Source: Nostoc cf. edaphicum LEGE 07299 (lineage in GTDB: Bacteria; Cyanobacteriota; Cyanobacteriia; Cyanobacteriales; Nostocaceae). Taken from it: DNA of 5,936 nt. A program made the position numbers and the translations under genes. The stretch is from positions 1-5,936 of the forward strand of contig NZ_JADEXF010000261.1 of the NCBI RefSeq assembly GCF_015207245.1, given 5' to 3'. Position 1 is the first letter of the stretch. Each line of letters opens with the position of its first letter. This document shows positions 1 through 4,086 of this stretch, piece after piece. Below the pieces are notes generated by a model that ran no database searches, was not told the origin of the DNA, and was given only the letters and a program-made list of their open reading frames with translations.

Positions 1-84
1 ACTTTAGGACTAGAGACAGATAGCGCCAGATGGGTAATTTAAGTAATATGAACAGTGTAATTAGCTTCTTAAGGAAACTTCACA

Positions 85-276
85 ATGGCACTTTATCCTA
101 GTGATAAAACTGAAACTGCATACAATGGCAAAGACCGCAATGCTGGTGAACTTGGGTTAACTCCTCAGTCTGAACTTTGGAACGGTCGCTTGGCTATGAT
201 CGGTTTTTTAGCTTACCTACTTTGGGATCTCAATGGTTATAGCGTCGTGCGGGACGTACTTCACTTGATTTCTTAA
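85..276 (+). CDS. High-light-inducible protein (Hlip, one-helix chlorophyll a/b-binding-like)
   Basis: Predicted small thylakoid protein of 63 residues that belongs to the one-helix ancestors of plant light-harvesting proteins. The core chlorophyll-binding motif is plain: E30-L-W-N33-G34-R35-L-A37-M38-I-G40-F41, followed by a hydrophobic stretch to about residue 50 that forms the single membrane helix. E30, N33 and R35 are the residues that ligand or stabilise pigment in this family. The soluble N-terminus (1-29) is polar, as usual, and the length fits the 50-70 residue norm. The ATG is preceded by AAGGAA at 71-76 with 8 bases between, so the start is secure. Known family role: binding chlorophyll and carotenoid during photosystem II assembly and dissipating excess energy under strong light. 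The next gene is 331 bases away, so it is probably transcribed alone. Induction by high light is inferred from the family; I found no clear RpaB-type (HLR1) site in the 84 bases upstream. Confidence 0.93.
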   Translation: MALYPSDKTETAYNGKDRNAGELGLTPQSELWNGRLAMIGFLAYLLWDLNGYSVVRDVLHLIS

Positions 277-339
277 ACTCACCGTTAAGGAATGAGCGTC
301 TTTGTAGCAGGCTTAGATTCTATTCAAAGTATCAAATAC

Positions 340-381
340 AAGGCACTGGTTATAGTAAATACTAAATTTTACCAGTGTCTT
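340..381. terminator. Inverted repeat, possible terminator of hli
   Basis: Left arm AAGGCACTGGT (340-350) pairs with right arm ACCAGTGTCTT (371-381) over 11 positions, one of them a G-U wobble. The 20-base loop contains a second small inverted repeat, TAGTA-AA-TACTA (353-364). It lies 64 bases after the hli stop codon. No T-run follows (next bases CACCCTTATC), so it is not a classical intrinsic terminator; it could be an mRNA 3' stabiliser or a protein-binding site. Confidence 0.4.
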
Positions 382-595
382 CACCCTTATCATCCAACCT
401 TTAAACCGAAAACAGTTTTTAGAATAGCATCTGCTTGTGTAATAATAGTTAAAGTATCTTAATATTTATACATATTTGGGAGCATTGGCATTGTCCAGTG
501 TAAAACATTTACCACTAACACAGTTTTCCCGCTAGTAGTTAGTTGTATTTGTAATGACTATATTTTATTTTTGGAATTTTCACCTGAATGCTAGG

Positions 596-600
596 CGGAG
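596..600 (+). promoter_or_regulatory. Shine-Dalgarno that decides the crtW start
   Basis: CGGAG, inside the purine-rich run GGCGGAG (594-600), stands 7 bases before the GTG at 608. The earlier in-frame ATG at 554 has only T-rich, pyrimidine-biased sequence before it and no recognisable ribosome-binding site. Confidence 0.6.
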
Positions 601-607
601 TAAAAGT

Positions 608-1369
608 GTGATCGAGTTAGAGCAACCACCCAGTCATCAAGCAGAATTGACTTCAGTAGTGAAAAGTAAATCTCAGTTTAAAGGACTTTTCATTGCTATT
701 GCCATTGTTAGTGCATGGATCATTAGTCTGAGTTTATTACTTACCCTTGATATTTCCAAGTTAAAACTTTGGATATTATTGCCTGGCATAGCTTGGCAAA
801 CATTTTTATATACGGGATTATTTATTACATCTCATGATGCTATGCATGGGGTAGTATTTCCCCAAAATAACAAAATTAATCATCTTTTTGGGACATTAAC
901 CCTATCTCTTTATGGTCTTTTACCATACAAACAATTATTAAAAAAGCATTGGTTACATCACCAAAATCCAGCAACTAAAATAGATCCAGATTTTCATAAT
1001 GGTAAACACAAAAACTTCTTTGCTTGGTATTTCCATTTTATGAAAGGTTACTGGAGTTGGGGACAAATTATTGCTGTGACTCTTATTTATCAATTTGGTA
1101 ATCACATCCTTCATATCCCCCATGCTAATCTAATAAGTTTTTGGGTACTTCCTTCACTTTTAAGTTCATTCCAATTGTTTTATTTTGGTACTTTTCTTCC
1201 ACATAGCGAACCAAGCGAAGGCTATATTCAGCCTCATTGTGCCCAAACGATTAGCCGTCCAATTTGGTGGTCATTTATCACTTGCTATCATTTCGGCTAC
1301 CACGAGGAACATCATGAGTATCCTCATATTCCTTGGTGGCAGTTACCAGAAATTTATAAAGCGAAATAG
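608..1369 (+). CDS. crtW: Beta-carotene ketolase CrtW
   Basis: Membrane di-iron oxygenase of the fatty-acid-desaturase superfamily that adds keto groups at C4/C4' of beta-ionone rings, giving echinenone and canthaxanthin. With the GTG start it has 253 residues, the usual CrtW size. The histidine clusters that bind the two irons are all present: H76-DAM-H80, H114-WL-H117-H118 and H232-EE-H235-H236, the last inside the family signature CYHFGYH...EYP. TFLPH (about 195-199) is also typical. Hydrophobic helices lie near 26-48, 55-75 and 175-197. I prefer GTG 608 because of the Shine-Dalgarno at 596-600 and because the resulting start, M-I-E-L-E-Q-P-P, matches my memory of Nostoc punctiforme CrtW148. 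An in-frame ATG at 554 would add 18 unconserved residues. It is of the CrtW type, not the unrelated CrtO ketolase. CrtW enzymes differ in whether they accept zeaxanthin, and this cannot be read from sequence by eye. cofG follows on the same strand. Confidence 0.95.
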   Translation: MIELEQPPSHQAELTSVVKSKSQFKGLFIAIAIVSAWIISLSLLLTLDISKLKLWILLPGIAWQTFLYTGLFITSHDAMHGVVFPQNNKINHLFGTLTLSLYGLLPYKQLLKKHWLHHQNPATKIDPDFHNGKHKNFFAWYFHFMKGYWSWGQIIAVTLIYQFGNHILHIPHANLISFWVLPSLLSSFQLFYFGTFLPHSEPSEGYIQPHCAQTISRPIWWSFITCYHFGYHEEHHEYPHIPWWQLPEIYKAK

Positions 1370-1426
1370 TTCTTGTTTTTCTAATAAATAAGTGGATGTG
1401 AATAATTCAAGGTTTGTAGTCAGTGT

Positions 1427-1455
1427 CCCCAGCCCTTAAAATAAGTCTGGGGCTG
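1427..1455. promoter_or_regulatory. GC-rich hairpin with two alternative stems between crtW and cofG
   Basis: Two overlapping 6-bp stems can form: CCCCAG (1427-1432) with CTGGGG (1447-1452), or CAGCCC (1430-1435) with GGGCTG (1450-1455), each with a 14-base loop. They cannot form together. The element lies 57 bases after the crtW stop and 27 bases before the preferred cofG ATG. No T-run follows, so it could be a partial terminator, an mRNA processing barrier or an attenuator-like leader. Its presence also suggests that the stretch 1423-1482 is leader, not coding. Confidence 0.4.
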
Positions 1456-1482
1456 CTTACTAAGAGCAAATTTATTCTGCTT

Positions 1483-2463
1483 ATGCCAATTAATAATTCT
1501 CGTCTTGTCACTTATAGCCCTGCTTATACAATCGTTCCCACTTACGAGTGTTTTAATCGGTGTAGCTACTGCAACTTTCGCAGTGAACCAGGTAAAAGTC
1601 CCTGGATGAGTATTTCAGATGCAGACAGTATTTTAAAACCACTTCAAAGCGAAAAAGTCTGTGAAATTCTCATACTTAGCGGTGAAGTGCATCCAAATTC
1701 GCCAAAGCGTCAGGCGTGGTTTAGGCGGATTTATGATTTGTGTGAATTAGCGCTTTCAATGGGGTTTTTACCTCATACAAACGCGGGGCCACTGAGTTTT
1801 GAGGAGATGGAAAAACTCAAGCGTGTGAATGTTTCGATGGGGCTGATGTTGGAACAGTTAACGCCAACATTGTTAAATAGTGTACATCGGCACGCACCGA
1901 GTAAATTACCAGAAGTTCGTTTACAGCAATTGCAATGGGCGGGAGAGTTGCAGATTCCCTTTACAACTGGGTTACTGTTGGGAATTGGGGAAACAGCTGA
2001 TGATTGCTGGGAAACATTAATAGCTATATCTCAACTGCATCAACGTTATCACCATATTCAAGAAGTTATCTTGCAACCTCATAGTCCAGGATATCAGCAA
2101 ACCTTTGATGCACCACCTTTTGACCCTCATCATTTACCAGAAGTAATTGCTAAAGCACGTCAGATTTTACCGCCAGATATTACTATTCAAATTCCACCCA
2201 ATTTAGTCAAAGATGACCGATGGTTACTCGCTTGTATCGAAGCTGGTGCGCGAGATTTGGGTGGAATAGGGCCAAAAGATGAGGTGAATCCTGATTATCC
2301 TCATGTTCAGGAACAGGCATTAAGAGAAATTTTACAGCCTGCGGGGTGGGAGTTGATGGCGCGATCGCCAGTTTATCCGCAATTTGATAGCTGGTTATCG
2401 GGAGAATTACAAACAGCAGTGAAACGCTGGCGCAAGACTCTAACCCCAGTTTCTCTTTTATAA
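1483..2463 (+). CDS. cofG: 7,8-didemethyl-8-hydroxy-5-deazariboflavin (Fo) synthase subunit CofG
   Basis: Radical SAM enzyme of 326 residues that, with CofH, makes the deazaflavin Fo from a tyrosine-derived adduct of a riboflavin-pathway intermediate. The iron-sulfur motif C23-F-N-R-C27-S-Y-C30 (CX3CX2C) follows the conserved lead-in VTYSPAYTIVPTYE. Other family landmarks are LILSGEVHPNS (about 63-73), TTGLLLGIGET (161-171), EVILQPHSP (about 194-202) and the C-terminal GGIGPKDEVNPDYPH (260-274). CofH is a separate protein in cyanobacteria and is not in this window. Fo in cyanobacteria serves as the antenna chromophore of some DNA photolyases, so the likely link to the neighbouring hli and crtW is light stress. 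Start: an in-frame GTG at 1423 would add 20 hydrophobic residues not expected in the family and covers the hairpin at 1427-1455; ATG 1483 gives the expected N-terminus, though neither has a strong Shine-Dalgarno. A HIP1 site lies inside the gene. Confidence 0.93.
   Translation: MPINNSRLVTYSPAYTIVPTYECFNRCSYCNFRSEPGKSPWMSISDADSILKPLQSEKVCEILILSGEVHPNSPKRQAWFRRIYDLCELALSMGFLPHTNAGPLSFEEMEKLKRVNVSMGLMLEQLTPTLLNSVHRHAPSKLPEVRLQQLQWAGELQIPFTTGLLLGIGETADDCWETLIAISQLHQRYHHIQEVILQPHSPGYQQTFDAPPFDPHHLPEVIAKARQILPPDITIQIPPNLVKDDRWLLACIEAGARDLGGIGPKDEVNPDYPHVQEQALREILQPAGWELMARSPVYPQFDSWLSGELQTAVKRWRKTLTPVSLL
2361..2368. repeat. HIP1 palindrome in cofG
   Basis: GCGATCGC, the highly iterated palindrome of many cyanobacterial genomes. 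It supports the taxonomic placement; no local function is implied. Confidence 0.85.
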
Positions 2464-2476
2464 GAATAGGGAAGTA

Positions 2477-2507
2477 GAGATTTTGTCATCTCGTAGTAGT
2501 TTTTTTT
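2477..2507 (+). terminator. Weak candidate terminator after cofG
   Basis: GAGAT (2477-2481) can pair with ATCTC (2488-2492) around a 6-base loop, and eight T (2500-2507) follow after a 7-base gap. It lies 14 bases past the cofG stop, at the right place to end that transcript. The stem is short and not adjacent to the T-run, so the call is tentative. Confidence 0.35.
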
Positions 2508-2510
2508 GCT

Positions 2511-2713
2511 GACGAGTATTTGAGGTGCGTTCATCCACCTTTGAACTCCGTTAACGAGTATTTGAGGTGCGTTCATCCACCTCTGAACTCCGTTGACGAG
2601 TATTTGAACTGGATTCATCCACCTTTGAACTCCGTTAACGAGTATTTGAGGTGCGTTCATCCACCTCTGAACTCCGTTGACGAGTATTTGAACTGGATTC
2701 ATCTACCTCAATT
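2511..2713. repeat. 42-bp tandem repeat array (about 4.8 copies, 84-bp higher-order period)
   Basis: Four complete 42-bp units at 2511-2552, 2553-2594, 2595-2636 and 2637-2678, plus a decaying fifth from 2679 to about 2713. Units begin (G/A)ACGAGTATTTGA and end TGAACTCCGTT. Two versions differ near unit positions 14-19: GGTGCG in units 1, 2 and 4 and ACTGGA in units 3 and 5. Units 2 and 4 are identical, and units 3 and 5 agree through the first 30 or so bases, so block 2-3 was probably copied as an 84-bp block to give 4-5. Each GGTGCG unit can fold GAGGTG against CACCT(C/T); the ACTGGA units carry TGGA-TTCA-TCCA instead. Because 42 is a multiple of three, both strands are open through the array, giving spurious ORFs. 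There are no unique spacers of CRISPR size. Resembles the tandem intergenic repeats of heterocystous cyanobacteria, but the unit length differs from the 37-bp LTRR class. Confidence 0.93.
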
Positions 2714-2743
2714 CTGTATGATCTCAATTATTATGAGCATCAT

Positions 2744-2752
2744 TGCTATATT
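2744..2752 (+). promoter_or_regulatory. Possible extended -10 promoter box of the NTPase-TPR operon
   Basis: TG-C-TATATT (TG at 2744-2745, hexamer 2747-2752) matches an extended -10 element. The -35 position (2724-2729, TCAATT) is poor, as is common with extended -10 promoters. Transcription would begin near 2758-2761, at or almost at the ATG at 2761, so the message would be nearly leaderless; no Shine-Dalgarno precedes that ATG. Inference only. Confidence 0.25.
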
Positions 2753-2760
2753 TTTTACCT

Positions 2761-4086
2761 ATGGTTAATAGTACTGACTTACTCGCAAACCTTTACAACG
2801 CCTTTAACCCTTTTGAACCCTTACCCGCAGGCGATCCAAAATATGTAGATTGTCAGGATGTGCGGGGAGATGCGGATATTTTGCAAGAGTTGGGAAATCG
2901 GATGCAATTGGCAAATACAAATACTTGCCAATTGTATTCTGGTCATCGAGGTGCGGGGAAGTCTACAGAATTACTCAGGTTAAAGAAGTATTTAGAAAAT
3001 CGGAAATTTTATGTTGTCTATTTTGCGGCTGATGAAGAGGATATCGATTCTGAAGATGCCCAATATACAGATATTCTCCTCGCCTGTACCCGCCGTTTGC
3101 TCAAAGATTTGAAAGAAATTGCCAGTCCCGATCCTATACTCAACTGGTTAAAAAGTCGTTGGGAAGATTTAAAAGATTTGGCGCAGACTCCCATAGAGTT
3201 TGAGAGCCTGGGAGTAGAAGCCAAACTTGCTCAGTTTGCCAAGTTGACCGCAAATTTAAGGGCCGTTCCGGAATTACGCCAGAAGATTCGCCAAAAAATT
3301 GATCCTTACACCGTCACTTTAATTCAGGTGTTGAATGAGTTTCTAGCGGATGCAAAAAAGAACTTACCTACGGGTAAAACTCAACTGGCGGTAATTGTCG
3401 ATAATTTAGACCGGATGGTGTTAGTCAAAGAAGGAGAACGCACCAACTATGAGGAAGTCTTTTTAGACCGCAGCGAACAACTCCAAGCTTTAGATTGCCA
3501 TTTGATTTACACTGTCCCGATTTCAATGGTTTATTCTACCAGGGCAACAGACCTCAGAGATATCTACGGCGACCCCCAAATTTTGCCGATGATTATGGTA
3601 AACACTCTCAAGGGGGAAGTTTACCAGCCAGGACTCAAGAAAGTTAAAGAAGTAATTAACAAGCGAGTCCGGCAAATTGCACCGGAACTATCACTAGAGA
3701 AGGAAATTTTTGATAGTCCCCAAACCTTAGAAAGACTCTGTTTGATGAGTGGAGGTCATGTAAGGAATTTGCTATTGTTAACTCAAGATGCCATTGGACG
3801 CACTGAAGAGTTACCTGTTTCAGAAAAGGCGGTGCGACGAGCAATTACTCAAGCTAGAGATACTTTTCGCCGTGCTGTGGAAAATCATCAATGGTGTCTG
3901 TTAGCAGAAGTGTCTTCTTCTAAACGTATTATTAATGATGACTTGTATCGAAGTTTGATGTATAACCGCAGTCTTTTAGAATACCGATATTTGGATGATG
4001 ATGGAGAGATGCAGCGTTGGTATGATATTCATCCATTGATTCAAGGAATTCCAGAATTTAAAGAAGCCGTAGTAAAACTTTCATGA
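2761..4086 (+). CDS. AAA+/STAND-like P-loop ATPase, first gene of an NTPase-TPR pair
   Basis: Predicted soluble ATPase of 441 residues with no membrane segment or signal peptide. Walker A is G61-H-R-G-A-G-K67-S-T69. Walker B is VIVD214-N-L-D217-R. A sensor-1-like strand, HLIYTVPIS, is at 247-255, and a sensor-2-like SGGHVRNLL at 330-338 carries R335. These and their spacing fit the AAA+/STAND (Orc/Cdc6-like) part of P-loop NTPases. A helical lid and a probable winged-helix-like segment (about 370-430, ending YDIHPLI) follow. The conserved entry YNAFNPFEPLPAGDPKYVDCQDVRGD resembles many unnamed cyanobacterial proteins listed only as ATP-binding. Start: ATG 2761 is chosen over an in-frame TTG at 2743, which adds six residues; neither has a Shine-Dalgarno. 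The stop overlaps the start of the next gene by four bases (ATGA), implying translational coupling and a shared function. The cellular role is unknown; regulator of a conflict or signalling complex is inference. Confidence 0.82.
   Translation: MVNSTDLLANLYNAFNPFEPLPAGDPKYVDCQDVRGDADILQELGNRMQLANTNTCQLYSGHRGAGKSTELLRLKKYLENRKFYVVYFAADEEDIDSEDAQYTDILLACTRRLLKDLKEIASPDPILNWLKSRWEDLKDLAQTPIEFESLGVEAKLAQFAKLTANLRAVPELRQKIRQKIDPYTVTLIQVLNEFLADAKKNLPTGKTQLAVIVDNLDRMVLVKEGERTNYEEVFLDRSEQLQALDCHLIYTVPISMVYSTRATDLRDIYGDPQILPMIMVNTLKGEVYQPGLKKVKEVINKRVRQIAPELSLEKEIFDSPQTLERLCLMSGGHVRNLLLLTQDAIGRTEELPVSEKAVRRAITQARDTFRRAVENHQWCLLAEVSSSKRIINDDLYRSLMYNRSLLEYRYLDDDGEMQRWYDIHPLIQGIPEFKEAVVKLS

Larger units (their letters stand above)
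277..607. other. Intergenic region between hli and crtW
   Basis: Stretch of 331 AT-rich bases with no credible gene. It holds the inverted repeat at 340-381 and the likely Shine-Dalgarno of crtW at 596-600. A TATATT hexamer at 559-564 would place a transcription start near 571, downstream of the ATG at 554 but upstream of the GTG at 608. It has no convincing -35 partner, so I do not call it a promoter. No NtcA-type GTA-N8-TAC site and no direct-repeat HLR1 site were seen. Confidence 0.6.

Noticed and set aside
1..84. HLR1 (RpaB) site upstream of hli
   Set aside because: Only a single TTACA half-site (as TGTAA at 56-60) is seen; the required direct repeat with proper spacing is absent.
1185..1391. 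68-residue reading frame inside crtW
   Set aside because: Out-of-frame shadow of the C-terminal part of crtW, whose conserved histidine motifs fix the true frame.
1423..1482. 20-residue N-terminal extension of CofG from GTG 1423
   Set aside because: Covers a GC-rich hairpin, is hydrophobic and unlike the CofG N-terminus, and begins two codons after an in-frame stop.
2373..2702. Minus-strand reading frame of 109 residues with a repeated ILVNGVQRW segment
   Set aside because: Open only because the 42-bp tandem repeat is a multiple of three; its 3' part is antisense to cofG, and no homology or ribosome-binding site supports it.
2511..2713. CRISPR array
   Set aside because: The 42-bp units are contiguous and alike along their whole length; there are no unique spacers and no cas genes.
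2520..2768. Plus-strand reading frame of 82 residues through the repeat array
   Set aside because: Same repeat artefact, ending in low-complexity AT-rich DNA and overlapping the start of the ATPase gene.
3018..3224. Minus-strand reading frame inside the ATPase gene
   Set aside because: Antisense shadow of a region strongly supported as coding on the + strand.
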